Positions 52,901 through 64,000 of a stretch of DNA of 64,000 nucleotides are shown here, one piece after another. Positions within the stretch are counted from its first letter, which is position 1. Every line of letters begins with the position of its first letter. Below the pieces are notes generated by a model. The model made no database searches. It was not told the origin of the DNA and saw nothing but the letters and a program-made list of their open reading frames with translations. Source of the stretch: Eulemur rufifrons (Eukaryota > Chordata > Mammalia > Primates > Lemuridae); NCBI RefSeq assembly GCF_041146395.1, contig NC_090997.1:32405501-32469500 (forward strand), written 5' to 3'. Made by a program: the position numbers and the translations under genes.

Positions 52901-53749
52901 GTATTGATCATTTCTGTGTATGGTTCACAATTACTAGGACCTGATTCCCAACAAAGTGAAAGCTTTCCAATTAGGTGGTCTTTGACTAAATAGGCTCTTG
53001 GAACAGCAGGAGTGAAGTTTAATTTTTTTCACCAATTAGTAAAGCACTAGAGTGCTATGGTGTAGAATATAGGGAAGTACCTTGTGGCAAATTCTAATTT
53101 CCCAAATAGAGCATTTATGAGAATTCCAATTTGAAAAAAATGTTTCACAGTTAGAAGCAGCAGACTGGAGGTGTACACAGCAACATAAATAAAAACATGG
53201 TAAAGCATGAAAAAAAAATCTATTCCGTGATGCCATTTATGTACATTTAAAATACTGCACATAAAGCACTACACATTTCACAAGGACACGTACAAATAAA
53301 ATAAGGCACTGCATACACATTAGAACAGATGCCTGAGAATAAGGATAAAAGGAAATAAACAACAAGAGAAGAAACTTGCATAGAATGATACTGATAACAG
53401 GTTAGAACTGGGGAGGATGATGAACTCTATCTCTACACTTGAAATATAAGAGAAAAAAATTTCTCAGGTTCTCCTGGTAGAAAATAGAACATGTGACAAA
53501 GGAATAAAAGAAGAACATGGAAGGAACCGTTTAAGGTAATAGAAGTAATTAAACACGCCCAGAAAATATTTTAAAAGGTGGAGATCTTCCAAATTTGACA
53601 GAACCTTTCATAGAACAATAAATAGACCTCTTTGTAGCTTCAGTAAAAGATTATTTTACAAAGTTATCATGACCAATCATCACTTAGGCAAAAAGTAAAG
53701 ATATAGGTGGATTTTGAAAGGAATTTAATTCAATTCTCTCTTTCACTCA
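49236..53749. other. Intron 1, mostly single-copy, one possible old repeat
   Basis: No exon recognised. The part at about 52170-52530 ('tttctcagcatcctttgcag…tgaaccacagcaatgac') resembles an old interspersed element, family unassigned. Open frames here lack recognised products. Confidence 0.4.
49952..49988. repeat. (TG)n microsatellite
   Basis: About 18 TG units. Confidence 0.95.
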
Positions 53750-53787
53750 TACACACACACATACACACACATACACACACACACACA
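53750..53787. repeat. (CA)n microsatellite, interrupted
   Basis: CA units with two ATA interruptions. Confidence 0.92.
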
Positions 53788-53849
53788 ATGCTGAGGCTGT
53801 TTGCTCAGCACCAGATCACAGCAGGATTTATTTAAACAAGGCTTTGTTT

Positions 53850-54860
53850 ACAGATTATTACCTCCTTAATTGGGAGAAGAGTATCAGAAAATCAAAGTGG
53901 ATAAAGAAACAAAAACCAACTATACACTATTTACAACAGACACACTTTAACTATAAGAACATAGATAGGAAAAAAGTAAAAGGAGGAGAAATGATATACA
54001 AACAAGTGAAAGCTATGTGGCTTTATTAATATCAGAGTAGGTTTTAAGGCAAAAAGATTACCACAGATAATGAGGGACATTTCATAATGATAAAAGGCTC
54101 AATTCATCAAGGAAAAATAAACAAATCTAAATGTGTATGCACCAAATAACATAGCTTCAAAATATATGAAGCAAAAAAATAAACATGAAAGGAGAAAAAG
54201 TATAGTCATAGTCAGAAAATTTGCCAGTTTGTATGTGATAAAGCAGGAAGACTAAATATCAACAGGGATATAGAATATTTGAGCAGCACTCAACCTGACA
54301 TATATAGATCACTATATCCAACAAGTGGAGAATAAACATTCTTTTAAGTATACATGAAACATGAACCAACATCAACCATATACTGAAATATTATTATAAA
54401 GCAAATCTCAATAAGTTTAAATTGAGTAAAACAAGATTACATTTTCAAACCATATAGAATTAAACTAGAAATCAAAACCAAAGATAATAAGAAAAACCCT
54501 AAGTATTTAGAAATTAAGCAGCACACCTTGAATTTGGTAAAATTATAGAAAAAATGTATGAATATGCCAATAAAAATTAGAAAATATTTTAAAGTAAACA
54601 ATATGAAAATACACCATCAGAATGTGTGGGGTGCAATAGAAACAGTGTTTAAAGTGTATAACTTTAAGCATAATGTATATTAGAAAAGAAGAAAGGTAGA
54701 AAAATCAAAGATCTAAGTTTTCATCTCAAGAAACTAAAAAAAAAAAAAAAGCAAATTAAACCAAAAATAAAAGAAATAAAAGCAAAAAAAATCATCAGAA
54801 ACAGACAATAGAAAGAAATGTTAAATAGATAGAAACCTACCTAGAGAAAAAGCAAAGTAC
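53850..54860 (+). mobile_element. Old L1 ORF2 (endonuclease-region) fragment
   Basis: Plus-sense segments equivalent to '…KKQKPTIHYLQQTHF…' (53900-53950) and the downstream EN region ('…gaattaaactagaaatcaa…') identify L1 ORF2. Heavily decayed. Confidence 0.75.
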
Positions 54861-54869
54861 AAAGTTGGA

Positions 54870-55110
54870 TCTGTGAATCTGACTCTCAGCACTCAAATCT
54901 CAGCTCCACCACTAACTAGCTGTGTGGTCTCAAGCAAGTTATTATGACCAGTTCCACATACATAATTGGGTATAATAACATCATAGTGTCATCTCATGGG
55001 ATTATTTTAAAAACTAAGTGAGTTAAAACATATAAAGTGCTATATGGTTCTAGCACATAAATGCCACATAAGTGTCTTCTGTCATCATTGTCATTAGTAG
55101 CAGCAGCATC
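54870..55110 (+). repeat. MIR SINE
   Basis: 'ctcaaatctcagctccacca', 'ctagctgtgtggtctcaagc', 'aagtgagttaaaacatataa', and 'agcacataaatgccacataa' follow the MIR order. Confidence 0.85.
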
Positions 55111-55469
55111 ATCAACACAGGTTGCTCAGCGGCAGAGATTCTCCAACCCTGATTTAGACATTGGGACCTGCTACCAGGAAATCAGGAAATCAGTGACAAC
55201 CCTTTTCTTAGATACTTAAGAAACAAGACACTTATCTTTCCAGGAAAAACTGCACCGAGTAATTTCTCCAGGCACAGGCCTGGAATAAGGGCTGTCCTTC
55301 TTTATATGTGTCAGAATTTAGAAGTTTAATCTTTGATGTATGTTTGGGATCAGCTCTGCAGATGAACATGAACAAGAATCAAGTCATTTAAAACCATGCT
55401 CAGAAACATCTCACAGGCACACAATTAAACAGAAAACCCTGAGTTATTTTATTCCAGGGTTTGAAAAGG

Positions 55470-56250
55470 ACTTGACTAGGCATTTCTCCAAAGATAAGCA
55501 AATGGCCAAAAAGCACATGAAAAGATGCTCAACATCTCTAATCATTAGTGCAATTAGGGAAACGCAAATCAAAACCACAATGGGATACCACTCCACACCT
55601 TCCATAATGAGATTTCACTTTACTTCACATTTTTTGGATGGTTATTACCCCCCCCCCCAAAAAAAAAAAACAGACAATAGAAAGTGCTGGCTAGGGTGTG
55701 GAGAAATTGTTACACTTGTGCTGTTGATGAAAATGTAAAGTGGTATAGCTTCTGTACGGCAGTTCTTCAAAAAATTAGTCACAGAATTACCATATGATCT
55801 AGCAATTCCACTTCTGTGTATATATCCAAAAGAATTGAAAGCAGGTACTTGAACAGATATGTGTACACTAATATTCATGCCAGCATTATTCACAGTAGGT
55901 AAAATGTGAAAGCAACCCACATATCCATCAATGTATGAATGGGTAAGCAAAATGTGGAACATACATATAATGAAATATTATTCGACATCAAAAAGGAATG
56001 AAATTCTGATACATGCTACAATGTGGATGAACCTTGAAGACATTAGGCTAAGTGAAATAAACCATAAACAAAAGAAAAAATGTTGTATAATTCCACTTAT
56101 ATGAGGTACCTAGAATAGCCCAATTTGTAGAACAGAAAGTAAATTTGAGGTTATCAGGATAAATGCATAATGGTAAATGTATGTTTTATCACGTCTGAGG
56201 TTACCAGGGTAAATGGAAAATGGCTATATTTTACCACAATAATAATAAAA
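55470..56250 (+). mobile_element. Old L1 ORF2 C-terminal/3' fragment
   Basis: Plus-sense L1: 'gacttgactaggcatttctc', 'caaatcaaaaccacaatggg', 'ttccacttctgtgtatatat', ending in 'ttttaccacaataataat'. Contains a C11A12 run at 55648-55670. Confidence 0.8.
55648..55670. repeat. C-run followed by A-run
   Basis: Eleven C's followed directly by twelve A's inside the L1 fragment. Confidence 0.9.
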
Positions 56251-57099
56251 AATGTAGGAATACTCGATTTTTGTTTCTGCCCTTCTTCATATTTGGGGAA
56301 AAGAGACAACAAGAAACAGAATAGGCATGCACTTTTAAATGTCCCTGGCTTTACAAATGAACACCCATATTTTAACCTATAGAACAATCAACTATTTTCA
56401 GAGGAACAGCCAGGGTTGCTGTAAAACCCCAACTCACTGCCCACATAAAGTACAAGCACAGTCAACCCAACCTCTTAAAACTTTTTGGTTTTTAATCCTA
56501 AAACAAAGGAGAAAAGCAAGACCAGAAATGGTAAAAACTACAAAACTTGTCTTATCAGTATCCACAGCAAGAAGCAAAGGCAATAGGCAAATAGGTAAAC
56601 ATATTAAAGAAAAATGAAGACAATTAAAAGAACTTTTCATTAAAAAATTGAAAATAATAAAGGGCATGAGTCTCAAACACTGGAACTTTCCAGCAAAGCA
56701 AGGCTGCAGCTCTCCCAATAGAAAAGCCTTCCCAAGGACGTCTCTAGCACTCTTGCCAGTGTGAACAGATGTAGCTGAGGAACTTATCAAAGTTATAAAA
56801 ATATCCCCAAACTGTCACTTGACCTTTAAAAAGGATACTGGCATTTTCATCTTGCAATGCCAAGTTTATTTAGATGATAAACAACACATCCACATACGGA
56901 TCATACTTACACTCTAATTCCCATTGGCCAACAGAGCAGCACCTTGCGGCCACAAAACTTGTTGGGATTGGAGCAGCTACAGTAGTTAGGTGGCTTTCTG
57001 ACATCTTGCCTTCTGTAGCCTCTCCACAGCTCCTGTGGCCACAGACTTCTGAGAGAAGATGTCCGAATGGAGAGGGACATTACCCTATATACTCCCTTT
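56251..57099. other. Intron 1 spacer, nothing recognised
   Basis: Apparently single-copy. Overlapping open frames at 56339-56790 on both strands are unrecognised. Confidence 0.4.
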
Positions 57100-57250
57100 A
57101 CACATCTATCACCTCACTTAATTATCACAACCACCCTATGCATTATTACCAAGCCCTAAGAGGAAGCTGATTATTAGGGCTTTTCCTCATTTGTAAAACA
57201 GACGATGAAAATTAAACAGCGACACAGGCACACATCTGAATGCTGAGGCT
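57100..57250 (-). repeat. MIR fragment (antisense)
   Basis: 'cacttaattatcacaaccac', 'cctcatttgtaaaacagacg', and '…gacacaggcacacatctg' give the MIR core in reverse complement. Confidence 0.65.
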
Positions 57251-57264
57251 GGGACCTAGTAGAC

Positions 57265-59110
57265 AGTGAAAAAATCAGAAAACATTGGTCAGTTTCCTTG
57301 AGGGCGTGGGGGTGGTGCCTTTGGCTCAGCTAGGCTTGGAGGCCACATCTTCCAGTTCCTTGTGTGCTCTTTCTACTGAGACATCAGTTTTCAGACTGGA
57401 GGTGCACAGTCCCTGAACGTATACAAAGACTCACCATGGAATATGTGGCCACAGACAGCTTTAAGGGAATAAATTTCCAAACCCTCAGTCTCCCTACACA
57501 CATGGTAAGGTTTCCTAAAACTAACCTGCTTGGAAAGGGGCAGGTTCTGCCACCCTCTCCCACCTTCTCCCACTGCACAGAAGGGCCCTTTTCTCACCCA
57601 TCCTGAACTGTATTAAATGCACCATCCTACCTGGTAAAAGCTCCAGGGCCATAAACAAAGATAATTAGAAATATTACTGTCTTTATTAAGAATGTAAATG
57701 TCTCTAATAAATGGGTAATAAATCCTTTGGGAGGCCAGAGGTTTCTAATTATTTGTATTCAACAAAACTGAAGGGGACCTAATGTCATCAACAGATCACC
57801 AAAATAGCTTTTACTGAAAGATTACCATGTGATTTTTGTCTTAAAGCTTGAGAATTCAAAAAATAGAGGAACGCTGCTATAAGAAAATGCTTTTCATCTT
57901 ATTTCCTTCTTTATGTAAACAAAGTTGACCTAATAGGAACATAATTTATACTAAATCCTATGTTTTTCTAGCAATTTGTAATGTTCAATGAATATGGAAT
58001 ATATAATGAATCACATAGAAATGCTCCATCCATGTCAGTAAGATATCAATTTCCAATAAATGTAGCATTTATGCTTAATTGCTAATTACCCAAGTCTAAC
58101 ATTTATGTTGTTTTGATTAACTATTTACCAACACTAATTGTAATGTTAAGGCAATCCTAAAGAGTTTTTAAGACAGAGGCTGATACGATTTCTAAAAGAT
58201 TTTAAATTCTATCTGTATTTGCAATTTTTGTCATTGCAGATATGTCTGACAGGAGGATCAATAAAGGACCCTGAACCTCAAAATATTATGCTAGGATAAA
58301 ATTCTGAGGGGAAATGGAAACAGAAAAAGGAGCAATATAAAATTTCCAAATGTCATCGAAAAGTCTGTTTATTAATTGAATGTATCAAACTGTTACAGTA
58401 TTTATAGAATCTACTGGATATATTTAAGTTTTATTTACAAATGCCAATATTTATAATACACTATACATCACAGGCTTTGCAATTATTTAAAATGATTTTG
58501 AAAATTTAAATGTCAGTTTGAAAATATCCCAGAGGATGTATAATTTTACAAAATTCTTTTAAGAATTATGTGAACGGAAAATATTGAGCACCACTGCATC
58601 AGACCGCTGAGTCTGGCCATGGTTCTTGCCAGGAACGGACCTGGAGGGGGTGTGAAGAACGAACAAGGAGGGCAGCCTCTGTGTTCACAGGTAAGGAGGG
58701 AACCAGGAGGCCCCGTGGGCAGACAAACACCCACATTCTCCAACTGCTACACTGTCCTCACTCTGGCTGAAAATAAACTTTAGTATGTTTTTATTTATGA
58801 AAATCTAAGCAATGTTTGAAAAAAGAGAAACAAGCTTATCGGGGCTTCCTAATAGGCGCCAGTGAGCGGAAGACCAGCTAGGGGCTTAGTGTCCCCAGGT
58901 AAGGCTGGGAGGGGGATGGATATGAGGCAAGGCTGGCATGGGATCCTCTCTGCCCCCTCCAATAGCTGCTGGACAGAAGAATATTCCTAACCTTGCCAGC
59001 CCAGGAAATGACCTTTAAAAAAAAAAAAATCAAACTATTGCTTCTAATCATGTGCTTTATAAATCTCTTTGATTTCTCCCTATTAAGCCACCCTCTCCTT
59101 TGTGACATAC
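57265..59110. other. Repeat-poor, AT-rich part of intron 1
   Basis: No recognised repeat for about 1.8 kb. The segment 57680-58540 is strongly AT-rich with several TAATT/ATTA homeodomain-type cores. No exon was seen. Confidence 0.4.
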
Positions 59111-59119
59111 TATTTCTTT

Positions 59120-60330
59120 GATTCATTCATTCATGCCAGCAATAATCAATCTGTCATGTACTAAGTCTGCCCTAGGTCCACGCTAGGTCCTGGGACTACA
59201 CAGTAATGAAAAGCCACACCCAGGATGTGCAGGAAGTTTAGCATCCTGATCTGAGCTAGAAGCAAGCCAACTTCCTAGCTTTCACATAGTTATTAGTCAG
59301 CCTCAGACCCCACAGGAGAACGCCCTTCACCTCCTCTCCACCTCAAATGTCCTTTAGATGCTTTTTACTCTCACATCTCATTTCCAGGACTCTTTGTAGA
59401 CAAGCCCTATTTAACTCTTGTCCCTCCAAGCACTCTAGTAACACCCAAAGGTGTAACTAAGATACCCAATTTATGCAGTTCCACTTGGGTACAAACTAAT
59501 TTGGGAAAGTCAAGTACTTCTACCTCCTTCTCCCCCCAGGCCTCTGGAAACATCATCCAGATGTCAGGAGCAGAGTATTTAGAGGCACCTAACAAACTGA
59601 GACAGTGCAGTGATCCGGTATATCTCCATTGGGGCAGTCTCCCACAGCAGAGAGAACAAGGTGGAAAGAACTAATATTTATAACTCACCTATAGTTCAGT
59701 ACTAGCAGCAATCACACCAGGCAGGCGACCCTTCTCAATGAACGCAAGCACCACGTGGTGAAGCTGGATTTGAGCAAGGGGCTGTTACGGCTGTTTGAGG
59801 TCCCCACCAGCGTCCAGTCTTTCACATGGGTGAAGAGACCCAATACTCAACTGGCTCACAACTACCTGGACACACCTCCCCCCAGTGGCTACTGACAAGG
59901 ATGCCTTGCTACAGACATACATATTTATGACTCCCCCTTTCTCTCTTTTAGCATGAAAGCTCTTAGAATCAGAGGAACAGGGGCCACATTTATCTTTAAA
60001 TTACTGTTGAAAGGACTCAATATAATCTTAGACATACAACACAGACTTCAAAACTGTGATTTGAATGACAACCTCTGTACAAGGACTCCTTGCTGGGATT
60101 AACTTTCTTTTGTAACAAATTCCTTCAGCTTCTAAGTGTCTCGTAATTCATTCATTCAACAAATAGCATTAACTACAAGCTAGGCACTGCTCTGGACAGT
60201 AGAGATACAGCAATAAATAAAATTATTATGCTTGTATTCTAGTGGAAGAAACAAATAAATGAAATATATATAGAGGTACTATGTTATTTGATGTGATGTT
60301 AGGTGCTATAAAGAATCCGCAAAAGCCTAC
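59120..60330. other. Intron 1, with two weak copies of an ancient repeat
   Basis: 59120-59220 and 60145-60330 ('cattcattcaacaaatagca', 'taggcactgctctggacagt', 'tgtattctagtggaagaaac') belong to a common old mammalian repeat type whose family I do not assign. The 59230-60140 part holds nothing recognised. Confidence 0.45.
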
Positions 60331-60679
60331 ATTACCACTTCCTTGGTACAACTAGATGGACAAATACTTATCTATAATTTTTCCATCAATTTACTACCCA
60401 CCTTATCCAAGGGCTGTTGAACAAATTAAAGGTCAGAAATTTGCCTAATGGGTATTCTAGAAACCAGATGCAATCAATCAAGCCAAAAGCATACTCCTCG
60501 CACTGCTATGTACACTTTCAAATTCACAGGTTAACGCAAGGATATGATAGCATCCAGGAAGAAAGAGCATGACTTAGATACCACTTCCAAATGCAAAGAA
60601 ATTGGAGACTTTTTTTTTTTTTTTAATAGGACAGGTTTGGGGAGAGATTCGAAAGCTTCTCTCAAAGATAAGAATCACA

Positions 60680-61130
60680 CTTTGACATGCAGGAGATGGC
60701 TAACGGGGCTGCCTACTTCTCCACCTCACCCTCTCATCATCTTGGCCTCCTGCTGTCAAGAGCATCTTTCAGGTCTCTGAATAGTCCCTGCATCCTATTT
60801 TCTCAGGTTCACAAGTGTGGCTCTCTCTCCCTGGAGAGCTCTTTCCTCCCTGCCGCATCACCCACGAGGGCCTGTTGTCCTTTGCTTCCAGCTCAGATGT
60901 CACTGTCTGCTACTACTCCCACAACCACTCCGGTAGGCGCCTCTGCTTTACATTCCCAGGCACCTGCGTTTCTGTCAACAGCCACTGATCACAGTGAGCA
61001 TCTTTAGTCCAAACAGCAGTCTGCAAGGACTGGGATGCTCTCTGTCCACAGCTGTACTCCCCCTGCTTTAATTAAGCCCAGTGCCTGACACATAGTCGGC
61101 ACTCATTATTTGTTAAGTAATAGAGAAGGC
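60680..61130 (+). repeat. L2 LINE 3'-end fragment
   Basis: 'tccctggagagctctttcct', 'ccagctcagatgtcactgtc', 'agcccagtgcctgacacata' and 'gcactcattatttgttaagt' follow the L2 3' order. Confidence 0.75.
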
Positions 61131-61948
61131 ATACTGATACCTTATATTCAAATAACTTTTGAATGTGATAATGTTTGAGTTCAGGTAGGTAGAAAGAATC
61201 TTGCAGAGTAATACACTATTACTGCTAAGACAATTTTTTTAGGTAGCTGAAATCTTAGTTAATGAAAAATGGTCAGCATTTAGCACACTCAGCTTTCATT
61301 AGACAGAAGTAGGTGCAATTTATAAATACCTACAGTTCAAGCTGAAGGAACACCACAGTCTTGAATTCAGCATATAACATGCATACTGTTTAAAATTGCC
61401 TTTCCACAGATGGAGGAGATTGATTTTAAAAACACACTACTGAGTTTTAGTTATTTTGGGGAAAAGGACCAAATAATCTGACTTATTCTGGAAAACATGA
61501 CTGCCCTCCTTAGCACAGCCACCTCCAAGTTTTTTAGCACACTAAAAGACTCAACCAATGATGTATTTTTGTTTCTAATCCAAGCAAATTCCTAATCCCA
61601 TAAGAAATCAGATAAGAAAATTAACACCCCTTCTACCAACAGGTGAGCAGTCAAGTGAATCTGGCCGTGTGGGCCGTCAGCCACCAGCACAGGGAGCACA
61701 CTGGTGTGGGGAACAAAGGTTCCTCGGAGCCCATCTCTGTGCTCCCAAGGGGAGCTGTCTGGGCCACTTTAACTTCAGCTCAAATTGGCTCAGGCCCCCA
61801 GCTCCTCTCCTCTGTCCCAATAGTAAACCCCTAAGCCCACTGGAAACAATTTCGTATTTTCTCCCATTCCTATTTTACCCTGAAAATTATTCTTCCATTC
61901 AATTCTATCTGCCCTGACAAGGTACATGCCCATGAGACAGAGTTGCTG
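61131..61948. other. Intron 1 spacer, nothing recognised
   Basis: No gene or repeat family recognised. Confidence 0.4.
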
Positions 61949-61995
<47 letters not shown>

Positions 61996-62011
61996 CACAC
62001 ACACACACACC
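61949..62011. repeat. Self-complementary compound microsatellite (AT)n(GT)n(AT)n(AC)n
   Basis: About 63 bp: AT units, then about 13 GT units, about 4-5 AT units, then about 9 AC units. The GT and AC blocks are reverse complements around a central AT core, so the tract forms an inverted repeat. Confidence 0.95.
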
Positions 62012-62224
62012 TCAACTGAGGAAAACATTTTAACACCTTGTCTTGCAGAAATTATCAATTCTTTTTTGCAAGAATACATAGTTTAAAATAATATGTAAGA
62101 CTACAGTTTATATACTAATGTGGCGGTTTTTACCTATCCTGAAAAACCAATCTAAATATCCAATGGTCTATATAAATTAGAGATGGTGAGAGAGGAAAAA
62201 AAAATTTCATAAGACCAAATGGTA

Positions 62225-62578
62225 TCAGGAGAAAAATAGGTAGGGGTGGGACGGGGGAGATGTTTGGCTAAAGGATACAAAATTTCAGGAAGAATAAGTT
62301 CAGATCAATTGTACATGTACAATTGTACAATAATATATACAACTATAATGCAGTTATAGTTATTAACAATGTATTGTATACTTGAAAATTGCTGAGAGTA
62401 AATTTTAAATGTTCTCCCCACATACAAAAATGATAAATATATGAAGTAATTGGATTGGTTAATTAGTTTAAGTCATTCCACAATGTATACCTATATCAGA
62501 TCATGTTCTACACAACAAACATATACAATATTTGTCAATTAAAGAAAATAAATTTGCTAAGCAAAAAAAAAAAAAGGA
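62225..62578 (+). mobile_element. L1 3' UTR fragment with A-tail
   Basis: 'tgtttggctaaaggatacaa', 'tgcagttatagttattaaca', 'tgtatacttgaaaattgctg', 'catatacaatatttgtcaat', ending in an A-run at 62563-62575. Similar in order to the L1 3' end at 47800-48075. Confidence 0.8.
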
Positions 62579-62754
62579 AAGAAAAGAAAAACAGTCAAAA
62601 GACAAAATTAAAAGTTTTTATAGCCAAGAATAAAGATGTGAGTTCAAGTATGGCAGAAGATAGCAAAAATAACAGAAGACTCCTATTTATAAGATGCCTT
62701 ACTTATTACAGTGACATATTTCCATCTGATTGCACATGTTAAATGAGATGAGCT

Positions 62755-63125
62755 TCAGGACAGTAAATAGTGCAGGGTCCAAAACCAGAGCCCTTGGGTT
62801 CAAAATCCTGTCTCTGCCACATAATGGCTACATGACCTTTTCAAGTTAATTCTTGGTACTTCTTTTAGAAATGGAGATACTGATTATATCAATCCATCAG
62901 AGATAAACAAGTGTATTACAGTCAGGTTGTACTTAAGTCCCCTTAAACAAGTTCTTACCAAAGGACTATGTTCATACCTAAATATCAGCATTAGCATAGG
63001 AAAAAAAGGTCCAGTATAAGTACTTGTCTCAGCAGGTGTCATAGGATTAAATAAGGTAATACATGTAAAATTCTAAGGGTGGTTCTTTGCCTAGAGTAAA
63101 TGCTCAGTTGATATCAATTATATTT
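62755..63125 (+). repeat. MIR SINE, core interrupted or diverged
   Basis: Left part 'cttgggttcaaaatcctgtc' and 'tctgccacataatggctaca'; right part 'ggattaaataaggtaataca' and 'agtaaatgctcagttgatat'. About 120 bp between them (62895-63020) do not fit MIR and may be an insertion. Confidence 0.7.
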
Positions 63126-63250
63126 TGCTTGTATCCATGGTAAAGGTATTTTTTAACATTTATTTGAAATTGTACACAAAAATTACCTGGCATGAACAAT
63201 GAATTATCTTAGTTTTATTTCTGTGAATTGGAGATCCATTCTAAACCTTC

Positions 63251-63266
63251 CTACCTACCTACCTAT
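63251..63266. repeat. Short (CTAC)n tract
   Basis: Four tandem CTAC units. Confidence 0.8.
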
Positions 63267-63416
63267 TAATAGATTGATACAACAATTTTATTTGTGTTAT
63301 GGTGGGAGAATTTGAGAACCATGTAAAACCTAAATTTCATGCTTCAACAGCACTGTGAATTAAATACAGAATAATGCATTAACTTATACAGAATGAACAA
63401 ATATCCCATCAGCATC

Positions 63417-63474
63417 CAAAAGGTTTGAATAACCATGCCACTGCACTTCAGCCTGGGTGACAAAGACCCTGTCT

Positions 63475-63509
<35 letters not shown>

Positions 63510-63529
63510 TTTCACAAAAGGTTTGAATA
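63417..63529 (+). mobile_element. Severely 5'-truncated Alu end with long A-tail and perfect target-site duplication
   Basis: Only about 43 bp of the Alu right end ('ccatgccactgcacttcagc' to 'ccctgtctc') precede an A-run to 63507 and then gatttca. The duplication caaaaggtttgaata (63417-63431 and 63515-63529) flanks it. Confidence 0.88.
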
Positions 63530-64000
63530 GACATATCTGAACATTACTGAATTCCGTGCCAAAAAAAAAAAAAAAGCCATAAAACACCACAATACCACCT
63601 GAAAGAGTTAATAAGACTGTTGACTTTGGTTCTTCTATTTTGCTTTTGCAGCATGCCTTAAAAGCAATTACTATTCCATTACTGTTCACACAAGAGAAAA
63701 TTTACCAGCTTGTAATTTAGAGGCAAGTGGAGTAGACAGAAGAAAATGGAGCCACCCGCTATAGTTTCTAAGGAGCAGACAACAGCTAAATGTTTAAAAG
63801 ACACAACATTCATTACACTGAACAATAATCCAAGCATGTTTTCATGTCTATTCATGAGAGAGAATAATCAGTGAAAACTAGGTTGAAGAAGAAAGAATGA
63901 TGGACAAAGACAATAGGAAGAGGCAGAAGGAAGAATGTCTTTTAAACCCAAATTGTTATTTCTGGCCAATTAAAATATCAAAATCCAAATGGTTTCCAAA
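63530..64000. other. Intron 1 spacer, nothing recognised
   Basis: An A-run lies at 63561-63575. No other feature seen. Confidence 0.4.

Noticed and set aside
61790..62079. Minus-strand frames containing THTHTH repeats
   Set aside because: Translation of the compound GT/AC microsatellite.

Overview
This window is nuclear DNA from a primate, most likely a strepsirrhine (lemur-type) primate. Its dimeric Alu elements carry the long A-rich linker between monomers (…aatagaaagaaatta… followed by a short …ctaaaaatatatatag… block) that I associate with lemur and galago Alus and not with human or monkey Alus. The L1 at 24.1-32.1 kb does not look like the human L1PA series. Two related TTAA-flanked elements look like non-autonomous piggyBac transposons; recent activity of that class among primates is, to my knowledge, known from mouse lemur. 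Microcebus or a close relative is therefore the best guess, but the species is inferred, not proven.

The only protein-coding gene I can support is B3GAT2 (GlcAT-S, a glucuronyltransferase of the HNK-1 epitope pathway), on the minus strand. Three consecutive exons are visible: exon 2 (35043-35187), exon 3 (1301-1449) and the last exon with the stop codon (1134-1220, then 3' UTR towards position 1). All splice sites and phases fit, and together they encode the last 126 residues, including the WHTRTEK box and the probable catalytic glutamate. Exon 1 (membrane anchor and DDD motif) is not here, so 35188-64000 should be intron 1. The last intron is only 80 bp, while intron 2 is about 33.6 kb.

Layout: 0-1.45 kb, 3' end of B3GAT2; 1.8 kb, an exon-like island of unknown status; 2.7-4.5 kb, MIR and MER2-like fragments; 4.6-7.4 kb, old L1 (+); 8.1-14.2 kb, old L1 (-) interrupted by an Alu monomer and a solo LTR; 14.7-15.1 kb, lemur-type Alu; 15-24 kb, mostly single-copy DNA with MIR and L2 fragments; 24.1-32.1 kb, a decayed lineage-specific L1 split by an Alu and by a TTAA element; 32-35 kb, unique DNA, the second TTAA element and exon 2; 35-64 kb, intron 1 with an LTR, L1 fragments, a Tigger-like DNA transposon split by an Alu, a second related L1, MIR/L2 fragments, microsatellites and several kilobases of apparently single-copy DNA.

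The most interesting observation is the pair of TTAA-bounded elements at 30615-31023 and 34693-34971. They are related copies in opposite orientation. One sits inside the lineage-specific L1, and the other lies about 70 bp inside intron 2, next to the splice donor of B3GAT2 exon 2. No intact autonomous mobile-element gene, tRNA, rRNA or CRISPR array was seen. Repeat boundaries are read by eye and are approximate unless target-site duplications are quoted.
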